Source: Thioalkalivibrio versutus
Lineage (GTDB): Bacteria > Pseudomonadota > Gammaproteobacteria > Ectothiorhodospirales > Ectothiorhodospiraceae
Assembly: GCF_001999325.1 (NCBI RefSeq)
Contig: NZ_MVAR01000007.1
Location: forward strand, 15,591 to 79,590
Length of the DNA stretch: 64,000 nt
Reading direction: 5' to 3'
A program made the position numbers and the translations under genes. The stretch's first letter is position 1. Each line of letters begins with the position of its first letter. The notes under the pieces were generated by a model. The model was not told the DNA's origin, did no database searches, and saw only the letters and a list, made by a program, of their open reading frames with translations. Below are positions 18,345-28,240 of the stretch, one piece after another.

Positions 18345-19453
18345 CCCCGGCCCTCCGGATCGCGGCGCACCGCGGTGACTTCCTCGGTGATGTCGATCCC
18401 CACTGGGCACCAGGTGATGCAGCGCCCGCAGCCGACACAGCCGGAGGTGCCGAACTGGTCATGCCAGGTGGCCAGCTTGTGGGTGATCCACTGGCGATAG
18501 CGCGCGGCCACGGACTCGTGGTGTGGCCCGCCGACCAGGTGCGAGTGTTCCTGGTTGAAGCAGGAATCCCAGCGCCGCACGCGTTCGGTGCGCTGGCCTT
18601 CCAGGTCCGGCACCTCCTCGACCTGCGAGCAGAAGCAGGTAGGGCAGACCAGGGTGCAGTTGGAGCAGGACAGGCAGCGCTCGGCGGTTTCCTCCCAGCG
18701 CGGGTGCTCGAAGGCCCGGTTGAGCACCTCGCGGGCATCCGCCGGCATCTGCCGGCCCATCTTTTCCGGTGCCTCGGCCCACACCCGCTCGGTGGCGGCC
18801 TGCTCGGCATCGCTGGCCGGGCGCGGATCGAGCCGGTCGAGCATCGCGCGCCCGGCCTCGGACCCGGCCTCGGCGACCAGAAAGTGCTGGGTGGCGTCGA
18901 TCACCTCGGTCAGCGCCAGGTCGAATCCCTCGCGGGCGCGCGGGCCGGTATCCATGGAAGCGCAGAAGCAGGTTCCGCCCGGCTCGGCGCAGCTGACCGC
19001 GACCATGAACAGGTCCCGCCGGCGGGCGGCATAGCCGCGGTCCTGCACCGCCTGGCCGAGGAATACCCGGTCCTGCACGTCGATCGCCGCCAGCTCGCAG
19101 GCGCGCATGCCGATGAAGGCACGGCGCGGCGCGTCGGAGGTGCCGGGCTCGGTCACGAAGCTGCCGTCCGGCTGGCGGGTCAGCCGGAACAGGGTCTCCT
19201 CGGGCGGGAACAGGTACTTCTTCCAGGAATGCGGCCCGACCACATAGCCGAACAGCGCGTCGTCGTCGCGTTCGCGCAGGCGGTAGTGTCCGGGGGCCTG
19301 CTCGTCGGTCCAGCCCACCGGCAGGTCCTCGAGACCGCCCACTCGGTCGTAGACGATCGCGCCATCGCGCCGTGTCGGCCCCACGACCTCGTAGCCCTCC
19401 CCGGCCAGCAGGCGGATCAGCGTGTCCACGGCTTGCGGTGCGATCACTTCCAC
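18341..19453 (-). CDS. hydB: Hydrogenase beta subunit, 4Fe-4S protein
   Basis: The 370-residue subunit carries electron-transfer clusters between the flavin subunit and the small subunit. Two ferredoxin-type motifs lie in the C-terminal third: [16 protein letters not shown] and [16 protein letters not shown]. Further Cys ([23 protein letters not shown]) lie upstream, as in the family. GTG 19453 is chosen because AGGAG sits about 6 nt upstream and it gives the expected N-terminus ([20 protein letters not shown]); the frame is open far upstream but there runs antisense to the ATP-grasp gene. It is the first gene of the operon. The 177 bp to the divergent ATP-grasp gene should hold both promoters. 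Confidence 0.92.
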
Positions 19454-19630
19454 AGACGGCTCCTGGGCCTCGGGCGAGCCGCTCGGTACGGCAAGGCCCC
19501 ACACCCGTCCATAGTGCGGCAAGAGCGTGGCGCGATCCAGCGACCTCCCGGGCTGGTAATCACCCGGATACCTGCCACACTCCATGGAGGGCGGTGTGCG
19601 GCCCTGGCGACCCGTTGTCCGGGGAAAACG

Positions 19631-20953
19631 ATGCCAGTTATGAATGCGCCGGCGAGGCACAATATCTTCGTGGTCGGTCTGGACGACTTCCATCTGGGCC
19701 AGCTCCAGACCCTGCCCGGGGCGGAGGGTTATGCCTTCCACGCACTGTTCACACGCGAGGAGGTCAAGCCCTGCGCCCGGTTTCCGGTGCGTCGGATCCT
19801 GATCGAGGGTCGCGAACGGTTGAGCCAGTTTCCCGGCACGGTGGATGCCGTGGTCGGTTTCTGGGACTTTCCGGTCAGCACGATCCTGCCCCTCCTGCGC
19901 CAGGCCAGGGACCTGCCGGGGCCGACCCTGGAAAGCGTGCTGAAGTGCGAGCACAAGTACTGGAGCCGGCTTGAACAGGCCCGCGTTGCACCCGAACACA
20001 TCCCGGCCTTCTGCGCGGTCAACCCGTTTGCCGACGATCCCCTGCGCGAGGTCACCCTGGATTTTCCGTTCTGGATCAAACCGGTGAAATCGGTGCTCTC
20101 CTACCTCGGCTTTCGCATCGGCGATGTGGACGACTTCCGGCGTGCCATGGAGCGGATCCGCAGGGAGATCGACCGCTTCGGCGAGCCCTTCAACCATGTC
20201 CTCGGACACGCGACGCTGCCCCCGGAGGTGGCCGCGATCGACGGCAATCACTGCATTGCCGAGGCGCTGATATCGGAGGGTCGCCAGTGCACGCTGGAAG
20301 GGTATGCCTGGCAGGGCGAGGTCCGGATCTACGGTGCCATCGACTCCCTGCGCGAGGGTGCAGCCGGCTCCTCGTTCTCCCGCTACCAGTACCCGTCCAT
20401 CCTGCCGCAGACGGTACAGGCACGCATGGAGGAGATAGCGGACCGCGTGATCCGGCAGGTGGGCTATGACTGCGCCCCGTTCAACGTGGAGTTCTACTGG
20501 GACGAGGCCACGGACCGGATCTGGCTGCTGGAGATCAACACCCGCATCTCCAAGTCTCATGCCCCGCTGTTCCGGATGGTGGATGGCTGCTATCACCATC
20601 AGGTGATGATTGATCTGGGCTTGGGGCGCGCGCCGACGATGCCCCATCGCCAGGGGGCCTTCCGATGTGCGGCCAAATTCATGGTTCGCCGGTACCAGGA
20701 TGCACGGGTCGTGCGGATGCCCACGCCGGCGGACATCGCGGCCGTCGAGGCCGAGTTCCCCGGTGTGGTCGTACAGATCGAAGTCGAGGAGGGCATGCTG
20801 CTGTCGCAGCTTTGTTATCAGGACAGCTACTCCTACGAGGTCGCTACCCTGTTTGTCGGGGCCGCGGACAACACCGAGCTGGAGCGAACCTATACGCGTG
20901 TGATGGAGCACCTGCCCATGGAGTTCGAACCCGTCGACGAGGCACAGCCATGA
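19631..20953 (+). CDS. ATP-grasp ligase-like protein
   Basis: The 440-residue protein has an N-terminal Rossmann-like part (IFVVGLDDFHLGQLQTLPG) and an ATP-grasp core: KYWSRLEQARV, the ATP-binding strand FWIKPVKSVLSYLGFR, an EALISEGRQCTLEGYAW segment, and the metal-binding acids in FNVEFYWDE and IWLLEINTRIS. The C-terminal ~120 residues (AAKFMVRRYQDARVVRM onwards) resemble the biotin-carboxylase-like tails seen in peptide-forming members. Such enzymes join a carboxylate to an amine or thiol through an acyl-phosphate; the substrates here are unknown. Start is ATG 19631 (or ATG 19640). The stop overlaps the next gene (ATGA), so ligase and hydrolase form a coupled pair. Confidence 0.82.
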   Translation: MPVMNAPARHNIFVVGLDDFHLGQLQTLPGAEGYAFHALFTREEVKPCARFPVRRILIEGRERLSQFPGTVDAVVGFWDFPVSTILPLLRQARDLPGPTLESVLKCEHKYWSRLEQARVAPEHIPAFCAVNPFADDPLREVTLDFPFWIKPVKSVLSYLGFRIGDVDDFRRAMERIRREIDRFGEPFNHVLGHATLPPEVAAIDGNHCIAEALISEGRQCTLEGYAWQGEVRIYGAIDSLREGAAGSSFSRYQYPSILPQTVQARMEEIADRVIRQVGYDCAPFNVEFYWDEATDRIWLLEINTRISKSHAPLFRMVDGCYHHQVMIDLGLGRAPTMPHRQGAFRCAAKFMVRRYQDARVVRMPTPADIAAVEAEFPGVVVQIEVEEGMLLSQLCYQDSYSYEVATLFVGAADNTELERTYTRVMEHLPMEFEPVDEAQP

Positions 20954-22977
20954 AAATCGTCCGCGACTTTCCCTACGCCGTGACGGTCGAGGAATACATC
21001 CCGATCCCGCTTGCTGACGGCACGCACCTGGCCGCCCGGTTGTGGCGCCCCGAAGGCGCCGAACAGCAAACCGTCCCCGCGATCCTGGAATACATCCCGT
21101 ACCGACGGCGCGATTCCACCCGGCTGCGCGACGACGCGATGCATCACTACTTTGCCGGTCACGGCTACGCCTGTTTGCGGGTGGACCTGCGCGGGTCCGG
21201 TGACTCCGAGGGGGTGCTGGAGGACGAATACCTGCAGCAGGAACTGGACGACGGCGTGGAGGTTCTGCGCTGGATGGGTGAACAGCCCTGGTGCAACGGC
21301 AATGTGGGCATGATCGGCATCTCCTGGGGCGGCTTCAACGGCCTGCAGATCGCCGCGCTGCGGCCCCCGGAACTAAAGGCGGTGGTCAGCGTGTGCTCCA
21401 CCGATGACCGCTATGCCGACGACGTCCATCACATGGGCGGCTGCCTGCTGGGGGACAACCTGTCCTGGGCCTCGACCATGTTTGCCTACAACTCCCTGCC
21501 GCCGGATCCGGAGATCGTGGGCGAACGCTGGCGCGAGATGTGGTTCCAGCGCCTGGAGGGCAGCGGGCTGTGGCTCGAGAAGTGGTTGCGCCACCAGCGC
21601 CGCGACGACTACTGGAAGCATGGCTCGATCTGCGAAGACTGGTCCGCGGTGCGAGCCCCGGTGATGGCGGTCAGTGGCTGGGCCGACGGCTACTCCAATG
21701 CGGTCTTTCGCCTGCTGGCCAACCTCCAGGGGCCGCGACTGGGTCTGGTCGGCCCCTGGAGCCACAAGTATCCGCATCAGGGTGTACCGGGCCCGGCCAT
21801 CGGTTTCCTGCAGGAATGTCTGCGCTGGTGGGACCGCTGGCTGAAGGGTGAGCAGAACGGGATCATGGACGAACCCATGCTGAGGGTCTGGATGCAGGAC
21901 AGCGTCCCGCCGACCACCCGCTACGAGGAGCGCCCTGGGCGCTGGGTAGGCGAACCACACTGGCCCTCGGCGAACGTGGAGTTCGAACCGTTGACCCTGG
22001 CCTGGCCGGGGAGGCTGGAGAGGGCATCGGCTGTCGCGCCGGAACGCGAAATGACCCTGCAGTCGCCGCTGAGCGTGGGCCTGTTTGCTGGCAAGTGGTG
22101 CTCGTATGCCGCGACCCCGGACCTGCCCCATGACCAGCGCGAAGAGGATGGCGGTGCCCTGGTGTTCACCAGCGCCCCGCTGGAAGAGCCCTTGGAGGTC
22201 CTCGGCGCCGCGATGCTGGAGCTGGAGTTGAGTGTCGACCAGCCCGTCGCAATGGTTGCGGCGCGGTTGTCCGATGTTGCCGCTGACGACAAGGCGACCC
22301 GCGTCACCTACGGGCTGCTCAACCTGACCCACCGCGAAGACGCCGAGACCCCGCAACCCCTGGAGCCCGGGAAAACCTACCGCGTCCGGGTCAAGTTCAA
22401 CGACGTGGCCCAGCGCTTCCCGGTAGGCCATCGCATCCGGCTATCGCTGTCGACTTCGTATTTCCCGCTGGCATGGCCGGCGCCGCGGCCGGTGCGGCTG
22501 CGGCTCATGACGGGCGCGAGCCGTCTGCTTCTGCCCCGTCGCGCGCCGCGCGAAGACATGGATGCCCGAATCGCCTTCCCGCTCCCCGAGGGCGGGCCTC
22601 CCTCGACGGAAACCCATCAGCTAACGCCGCAGCTGCACAACTGGCGGGTCATTCGCGACCTGGCGGAGGACGAGTCGACTCTCGCGGTGACCAACGATGC
22701 GGGGACGGTACGGCTGGACGACCTGAACCTGGAGATGCAGCGGAAGGCGCTGGAGTGGTACAGCTACCAGGGTGACGACTTCAACTCGGTGCGTGGGGAG
22801 ACCCTATGGGAACGCGGCTTCCGACGCGGCGACTGGGCGGTGCGCACGGTAACCCGAACGGTGCTTACCTCGAGCCCCACCGATTTCGAGATCCACGCCC
22901 AGCTGGATGCGTACGAGGGCGGGCGTCGCGTCTATGCCCGCAACTGGGACGTGAAGATCCCCCGCGACCTCGTCTGA
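20950..22977 (+). CDS. CocE/NonD-family (S15-like) hydrolase
   Basis: The 675-residue protein has the alpha/beta-hydrolase domain of X-Pro dipeptidyl-peptidase/cocaine esterase relatives. The nucleophile elbow is GISWGGFNG (about 120), the acid is in AVSGWADGYSN, and the His in LVGPWSHKYPH. A C-terminal galactose-binding-like jelly-roll (from about 385) begins near SPLSVGLFAGKWCSYA and includes MLELELSVDQPVAMVAARL. No signal peptide is seen, so it is probably cytoplasmic. It would cleave an amide or ester. Translational coupling to the ATP-grasp gene suggests both act on the same compound, one making and one breaking or trimming a bond; that is inference. Confidence 0.88.
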   Translation: MKIVRDFPYAVTVEEYIPIPLADGTHLAARLWRPEGAEQQTVPAILEYIPYRRRDSTRLRDDAMHHYFAGHGYACLRVDLRGSGDSEGVLEDEYLQQELDDGVEVLRWMGEQPWCNGNVGMIGISWGGFNGLQIAALRPPELKAVVSVCSTDDRYADDVHHMGGCLLGDNLSWASTMFAYNSLPPDPEIVGERWREMWFQRLEGSGLWLEKWLRHQRRDDYWKHGSICEDWSAVRAPVMAVSGWADGYSNAVFRLLANLQGPRLGLVGPWSHKYPHQGVPGPAIGFLQECLRWWDRWLKGEQNGIMDEPMLRVWMQDSVPPTTRYEERPGRWVGEPHWPSANVEFEPLTLAWPGRLERASAVAPEREMTLQSPLSVGLFAGKWCSYAATPDLPHDQREEDGGALVFTSAPLEEPLEVLGAAMLELELSVDQPVAMVAARLSDVAADDKATRVTYGLLNLTHREDAETPQPLEPGKTYRVRVKFNDVAQRFPVGHRIRLSLSTSYFPLAWPAPRPVRLRLMTGASRLLLPRRAPREDMDARIAFPLPEGGPPSTETHQLTPQLHNWRVIRDLAEDESTLAVTNDAGTVRLDDLNLEMQRKALEWYSYQGDDFNSVRGETLWERGFRRGDWAVRTVTRTVLTSSPTDFEIHAQLDAYEGGRRVYARNWDVKIPRDLV

Positions 22978-23226
22978 CAAAGCCACCAAGGGGGTTGGAG
23001 TCTGCCCGTGACAGCGCCCGATCCTGCGTTATGCTGGGCCCCCGCTGGTGCCATCGTCCGGTCTCGGGGGCGGTTCCATGGGGCACGCGCATCGTCGCTG
23101 CCCAGGGCCGGTTCCTCCCTCATGCGCAAACACCGGAACGAGGCATCGTTGGGAAACCCCTTGGGGACCTAGCGTGCGCAGGTACTACGCGAACCCCTAT
23201 CCAACCTATGGATTAGAGAGAACGTT

Positions 23227-24228
23227 ATGCGGGTCACCGTATTCAGTGTTCAGCAACACGATCGCGAGTTTCTGCTCCCTGCTTTTCAAGCGGCGGACAT
23301 GAAGCCTCTCCTGCATGCCGAACGCCTGACCGCAGAGACGGTGCACCTTGCCACAGGGTCGGATGCGGTCTGCGTCTTTACCAACGATGACTTGCACCGG
23401 CGCGTGATCGACGGGCTCGCCGATCACGGGGTGCATGTGGTGGCGCTGCGCTGTTCCGGCTACGACAACCTGGATATCGACCGCGCCCGCGAGCGTGGCG
23501 TGCGCGTGGCCCGGGTGCCGGCCTATTCCCCGAACGCGATTGCGGAGCACGCCGTCGCCCTGCTGATGACGCTGAACCGGCGCGTTCACCTCGCCTGGGA
23601 CCGCACGCGGCGAGGTGATTTTCGCCTCGATCACCTGACCGGATTCGATCTCGTTGGCCGCTCGGTGGGCATCGTCGGCACCGGCCGCATCGGCCAGGCC
23701 TTTGCGCGCATCATGCTGGGCTTCGGCTGCCGGGTGGCGGCGCACGACCCGTATCCGAACGCCGAGCTGCAGGCCGCGGGCGTCCAGTACCTCGAGCTGG
23801 ATGCGCTGCTGGCGCAGTCCGAGGTGCTCAGCCTCAGCTGTCCACTGACCCGCGAGAACCGCCACATGATCAATGCCGAGACCCTGGCGCGGCTGCCGCG
23901 CGGGGCCTTCCTGATCAACACCGCCCGCGGGGCGCTGGTCGACACGGATGCGGCCGAGGCCGCGTTGGAGTCCGGTCAGCTCGGCGGGCTGGCGATGGAT
24001 GTGTACGAGAACGAGGCCTCGCTGTTCTTCCGCGACTGGTCGCTGGCCGGGCTGCCCGATCGCCGCCTGGCGCGGCTGATGCAGCGCGACGACGTGCTGG
24101 TCACCGGCCACCAGGCCTTCCTGACTCGCGAGGCGCTGACCAACATCGCGGACCACACGGTGACCAACCTGCAGGTGCTGGCGGCCAATACCGAGGCTGC
24201 GGCTACCCTGGAGGGCCGAGTGGTTTGA
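23227..24228 (+). CDS. ldhA: D-lactate dehydrogenase-type 2-hydroxyacid dehydrogenase
   Basis: The 333-residue NAD-dependent enzyme would reduce pyruvate to D-lactate. It follows fermentative LdhA along its length: VCVFTNDDLHRRVIDGL, ALRCSGYDNLDIDRA, RVPAYSPNAIAEHAVAL, the NAD loop GIVGTGRIGQAFARI, the catalytic Arg region INTARGALVDTDA, the Glu in AMDVYENE, and the His in VTGHQAFLT. ATG 23227 follows an AGAGAG stretch. The 249 bp before it hold no gene that I recognise. It is convergent with chrA. Confidence 0.9.
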   Translation: MRVTVFSVQQHDREFLLPAFQAADMKPLLHAERLTAETVHLATGSDAVCVFTNDDLHRRVIDGLADHGVHVVALRCSGYDNLDIDRARERGVRVARVPAYSPNAIAEHAVALLMTLNRRVHLAWDRTRRGDFRLDHLTGFDLVGRSVGIVGTGRIGQAFARIMLGFGCRVAAHDPYPNAELQAAGVQYLELDALLAQSEVLSLSCPLTRENRHMINAETLARLPRGAFLINTARGALVDTDAAEAALESGQLGGLAMDVYENEASLFFRDWSLAGLPDRRLARLMQRDDVLVTGHQAFLTREALTNIADHTVTNLQVLAANTEAAATLEGRVV

Positions 24229-24264
24229 TCGGTGCCTTTCGCCTGGCCCAGCAGGCCAGGGTGC

Positions 24265-25608
24265 CTACAGCAGGAGCCGATACCCCGCACCGAGCGCGGC
24301 GCAGATGAGGATTAGCGGGATGATGCCCACCCGGAAACGGGCCAGGGCCATAAAGGCGGCGATCCCGAGCAGGGCCGAGAACCACTCGAAGGTGCCCTCG
24401 AAGCCGGCGGGCCACAGGACGTGCCAGGTGAAGAACACGGCCAGGTTCACGATCACCCCGACCACCGCGGCGGTAATGCCGGTCAGCGGGCCGGTGAAGT
24501 GCAGATCGCCCCGGGTGCGTTCGACCAGGGGCGCGCCCACCAGGATGAACAGGAACGACGGCAGGAAGGTGAAGAAGGTCGCGACCAGCGCCCCGAGCAA
24601 GGCGGCCAGCAGTACCTGATCCGGGCCGAGAAACGCCTGGGTCCAGCCGCCGATGAAGCCGACGAAGGTGACCACCATGATCAGCGGCCCCGGCGTGGCC
24701 TCGCCCAGCGCCAGCCCGTCGATCATCTGGGTCGGGCTCAGCCAGCCGTAGGTCTCCACTCCGCCTTGATAGACATACGGCAGCACCGCGTAGGCCCCGC
24801 CGAAGGTCACCAACGCGGTCTGGGTGAAGAACTGGCCCATGCGGGTCAGCGTGGCGTCCCAGCCAAATACCGTGAGCAGCAGACCGAACACCGCGGCCCA
24901 CAGGCCCAGGCCGACCAAGAGGAAGCGGAACACCCGCGACCAGCGAAACTGCATCCTGGGCGCGGGTGGGGTGTCGTCGTCCACCACGGCCGGCCCCGTG
25001 GCCTTGTGGCTGCCGGCGCTGTGCGATTCGCCGCTGCGGAAGCGTTCCGGCCAGACCCGGCTGCCCAGCCAGCCGAGCAGCCCCGCGGCGATGATGATGT
25101 ACGGGAACGGGATGTTGAGCACAAAGATCGCCAGGAACGCCGCAACGGCCATCAGCCATAGCAGGCCGTTGTTCAACACGCGTCCGCCGATGCGCCAGCC
25201 GGCATAGACGATGATTGCGATCACCGCCGGCTTAATGCCGTAGAACACGGCCTCCACCGTGGGCACGTCGCCAAAGGCCAGGTACACCCAGGACAGCCCG
25301 GTGATCAGGACCAGCGAGGGCAGGATGAACAGCAGCCCCGCCATCAGGCCGCCGAAGGTGCCGTGCAGGAGCCAGCCGAGATAGGTCGCCAGCTGTTGCG
25401 CCTCCGGGCCGGGCAGGACCATCGCGTAGTTCAGCGCATGCAGGAAGCGGTTCTCGGAGACCCAGCGACGCCGTTCCACCAGCTCCTCGTGCATCATCCC
25501 GATTTGCCCGGCGGCACCCCCGAACGAGATGAAGCCGAGCTTGAGCCAGTAGCGAAAGGCTTCGCCCCGGGTCGGGGCGTCTGGTCGTTTATCCGAGGGC
25601 TCTGTCAT
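24265..25608 (-). CDS. chrA: Chromate transporter-family protein (CHR family, bidomain)
   Basis: The 447-residue membrane protein has two homologous halves, as in long ChrA proteins. The first begins with WLKLGFISFGGAAGQIGMMH and contains NYAMVLPGPEAQQLATYLGW; the second repeats the pattern with FFTQTALVTFGGAYAVLPY and LALGEATPGPLIMVVTFVGF. A charged loop (about 185-220) separates them. Characterised ChrA proteins expel chromate, but many family members have unknown anion substrates. It is transcribed toward the ldhA-like gene and has no chrB regulator beside it. Confidence 0.92.
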   Translation of the reverse strand: MTEPSDKRPDAPTRGEAFRYWLKLGFISFGGAAGQIGMMHEELVERRRWVSENRFLHALNYAMVLPGPEAQQLATYLGWLLHGTFGGLMAGLLFILPSLVLITGLSWVYLAFGDVPTVEAVFYGIKPAVIAIIVYAGWRIGGRVLNNGLLWLMAVAAFLAIFVLNIPFPYIIIAAGLLGWLGSRVWPERFRSGESHSAGSHKATGPAVVDDDTPPAPRMQFRWSRVFRFLLVGLGLWAAVFGLLLTVFGWDATLTRMGQFFTQTALVTFGGAYAVLPYVYQGGVETYGWLSPTQMIDGLALGEATPGPLIMVVTFVGFIGGWTQAFLGPDQVLLAALLGALVATFFTFLPSFLFILVGAPLVERTRGDLHFTGPLTGITAAVVGVIVNLAVFFTWHVLWPAGFEGTFEWFSALLGIAAFMALARFRVGIIPLILICAALGAGYRLLL

Positions 25609-25671
25609 CCGTCACGTCCGTTCGGATTGGGCAGCGCTTGTCCGAGCCCATCCGCGTTGTCCTTGATTGCA

Positions 25672-25710
25672 ACAAAAAGGCCCGGCGCCTTGCGGGGCCG
25701 GGCCTTGGGG
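25672..25710 (-). terminator. Rho-independent terminator of fbp
   Basis: On the minus strand, 34 bp after the fbp stop, AAGGCCCGGC pairs with GCCGGGCCTT around a short GC-rich loop, and the stem is followed by a T-run. Position and T-tail fit termination of the fbp transcript. Confidence 0.8.
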
Positions 25711-25743
25711 AGCGCATCGGGGTGCCCGAGGCGCGAGGGGTTC

Positions 25744-26757
25744 TTAGCCCTCGTTGTGGTAGCGGGTGATCCGCTCCACTTCGCTTTTCGCGCCCAGGAC
25801 CACCGGCACGCGCTGGTGAATGCCCGTGGGGCTGATATCCATGATGCGCTCGCGACCGGTGGTGGAGGCGCCGCCGGCCTGCTCGATGATGAAGCTCATC
25901 GGGTTGGCCTCGTACATCAGGCGCAGCTTGCCGGCGGTGCCCTTGGCCTGCATCTTGGAGTCCATCGGGTACATGAACACGCCGCCGCGCGACAGGATGC
26001 GGTGCACCTCGGCGACCATGGAGGCCACCCAGCGCATGTTGAAGTCCTTGTCGCGGGCGCCTTCCTTGCCGGCCAGGCATTCGTCGATGTAGCGCTTGAC
26101 CGGGGCCTCCCAGAAGCGGCTGTTGGACATGTTGATCGCGAATTCCTCGGTGTCTTCCGGGATCTGCACGCTGTCCTTGGTCAGCAGGAACTCGCCGAAG
26201 TCCTTGTCCAGGGTGAACATCTGCACGCCCTTGCCGGTGGTCAGCACCATCATGGTGGACGGGCCGTACAGGCAGTAGCCGGCGGCGATCTGCTTGGTGC
26301 CCGGCTGCAGGAAGTCCTCGGTCTTCGGATCGGAGACGCCTTCCGGCGCCTTCAGGATGGAGAAGATCGTGCCGACGGAGACGTTCACGTCGATGTTGGA
26401 GGAGCCGTCCAGCGGGTCGAACAGGACCAGGTAATGACCGCGCGGGGCGCCGGCCGGCATCTCGCAGATCTCGTCCATCTCCTCGGAGGCGAGGCCGGCG
26501 GCGTGGCCGTTGTGGCCCAGGGCCTCGATGAACACCTCGTTGGTGATGATGTCGAGCTTCTTCTGCGTCTCGCCCTGCACGTTCTCGGAGCCGGCGGAGC
26601 CGAGAACGCCGACCAGGTCACCCTTGTCGACGAGGTCGGAGATCTTCTTGCAGGCCACCGAGATATCGTTCAGCAGGCCGGTGAATTCGCCGGTCGCGCC
26701 CTGGATACCGCGCTGGGTCTCGATAATGTAGTTGGTCAAAGTCGTGCCGATATGCAT
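25744..26757 (-). CDS. fbp: Class I fructose-1,6-bisphosphatase
   Basis: The 337-residue enzyme releases phosphate from fructose-1,6-bisphosphate in gluconeogenesis and the Calvin cycle. The metal site [19 protein letters not shown], the LASEEMDEI acids, [15 protein letters not shown] and the C-terminal [18 protein letters not shown] are all present. ATG 26757 gives the usual MHIGTTL start and is preceded by AGGA at 7 nt; an upstream in-frame start at 26820 is not needed. It lies back to back with the PPi-type phosphofructokinase gene, fitting an autotroph that runs these two steps in tune. Confidence 0.97.
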   Translation of the reverse strand: MHIGTTLTNYIIETQRGIQGATGEFTGLLNDISVACKKISDLVDKGDLVGVLGSAGSENVQGETQKKLDIITNEVFIEALGHNGHAAGLASEEMDEICEMPAGAPRGHYLVLFDPLDGSSNIDVNVSVGTIFSILKAPEGVSDPKTEDFLQPGTKQIAAGYCLYGPSTMMVLTTGKGVQMFTLDKDFGEFLLTKDSVQIPEDTEEFAINMSNSRFWEAPVKRYIDECLAGKEGARDKDFNMRWVASMVAEVHRILSRGGVFMYPMDSKMQAKGTAGKLRLMYEANPMSFIIEQAGGASTTGRERIMDISPTGIHQRVPVVLGAKSEVERITRYHNEG

Positions 26758-26974
26758 GATGCAATCCTGATGGTGTTGTGAATCGGGTGACACCGCGCAA
26801 TCGAGGTGCGTGAGCACCATGACGGGGCGAACGGCCCCGGTGCGCCGAGTGTCTTAACCGGCATAGTGTAGCAAAAGCACCCGGATGGGCCGATCCGACG
26901 GGTAGTTCATGGCTTGAGCGGGCTGGCACTTGTCGTGCATGGCATCCGGGGCTGTATCCACAAGGGAGATTCGC

Positions 26975-28240
26975 ATGCCGCAAAACGCGCTGTACGCCCA
27001 GTCCGGCGGGGTTACCGCCGTCATCAACGCCAGCGCCTGGGGGGTGATCGAGGCGGTGCGCGCCCATCCGGCCCATTTCGGCAAGATCTATGCGGCGCGC
27101 GACGGCATCCTCGGTGTCCTGCGCGAGGAGATCATCGACCTGGATCAGGAGGACCCGCTGACCCTCGCGGCCCTGCGTCATACCCCCGGCGGGGCGTTCG
27201 GCTCCTGCCGTTTCGACCTGGGCGATCCCGACAAGGATCCGGAACAGTACGAACGCCTGGTCGAGGTCTTCCGCGCCCATGACATCGGCACCTTCTTCTA
27301 CAACGGCGGCGGCGGTTCCATGGATACCGCGCTGAAGATCGCCAGGATGGGGGATCGCATGGGCTTCCCGATCAAGGCGATCGGCGTGCCCAAGACGATC
27401 GACAACGATCTCGCCGTGACCGACTCCAGCCCCGGGTTCGGCTCCGCCGCCAAGTTCATCGCCACGGTCGTGCGCGAGGCCAGTCTGGATGTCGAGTCCA
27501 TGCACACCAGTTCCACCAAGGTGTTCGTGCTCGAGGTAATGGGTCGGCATGCGGGCTGGCTGGCGGCCGCCGCCGCGCTGGCACAGGAGTTCGACGGCCA
27601 GCCGCCGATGCTGATCCTGTTCGCCGAGACCCCGTTTGACCAGGACGACTTTCTCGAGCACCTGAACCGGACCATCGAGCGTCACGGCTACTGTGTGGTG
27701 GTGGTCTCCGAGGGTCTGAAGAATCCGGATGGCACCCTGTTCTCGGTGGCACAAAGCCATGATGTGTATGCCTACACCCAGCTGGGCGGCGCCGCCCCGC
27801 GCCTGGCCGAGCTGATCCGCGAACAGACCGGACACAAGCTGCACTGGGCGGTGGTCGACTATATCCAGCGCTCCGCGCGGCATATCGCGTCGAAGGTGGA
27901 CGTGGAGCAGGCCTATGCCTGTGGCCGTGCGGCGGTGGAGGGCGTGGTGGCCGGCGAGGATGCCTTCATGCCGATCATCCGCCGCGATTCCAACGATCCC
28001 TACCGCTGGAGTATCGGTTTTACCCCGCTGGAGACCGTGGCCGACGTCGAGCAGGGCATGCCGCGCGAGTACATCACCCCGGACGGCTACGGCATCACCC
28101 AGGCCGCGCGCGATTACCTGCGCCCGCTGATCCAGGGCGAGGACGCCCCGCCGTTCGACCAGGGCCTGCCCTGCTACCCGCGCATCCGGGGCGAATTGCT
28201 GCCCAAGCGTTGCCCTCCGTTCGAGGTCAAGACCGACTAG
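26975..28240 (+). CDS. 6-phosphofructokinase, pyrophosphate-type
   Basis: The 421-residue enzyme belongs to the PPi-dependent PFK group, which interconverts fructose-6-phosphate and fructose-1,6-bisphosphate reversibly. Evidence: AQSGGVTAVINASAWGVIEA at the N-terminus, AIGVPKTIDNDLAVTDSSPG, where Lys in PKTIDND marks PPi use, and VFVLEVMGRHAGWLA. The phosphate-donor loop reads NGGGGSMDTA; relatives I recall have Asp in this loop (GGDDS or GGGDS), so the donor preference deserves checking. ATG 26975 follows AAGGGAG. It is divergent from fbp. Confidence 0.9.
   Translation: MPQNALYAQSGGVTAVINASAWGVIEAVRAHPAHFGKIYAARDGILGVLREEIIDLDQEDPLTLAALRHTPGGAFGSCRFDLGDPDKDPEQYERLVEVFRAHDIGTFFYNGGGGSMDTALKIARMGDRMGFPIKAIGVPKTIDNDLAVTDSSPGFGSAAKFIATVVREASLDVESMHTSSTKVFVLEVMGRHAGWLAAAAALAQEFDGQPPMLILFAETPFDQDDFLEHLNRTIERHGYCVVVVSEGLKNPDGTLFSVAQSHDVYAYTQLGGAAPRLAELIREQTGHKLHWAVVDYIQRSARHIASKVDVEQAYACGRAAVEGVVAGEDAFMPIIRRDSNDPYRWSIGFTPLETVADVEQGMPREYITPDGYGITQAARDYLRPLIQGEDAPPFDQGLPCYPRIRGELLPKRCPPFEVKTD

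Noticed and set aside
19454-20911. Large N-terminal extension of the hydrogenase beta subunit frame
   Set aside because: It runs antisense through the ATP-grasp gene; the GTG at 19453 has a ribosome site and gives the family N-terminus.
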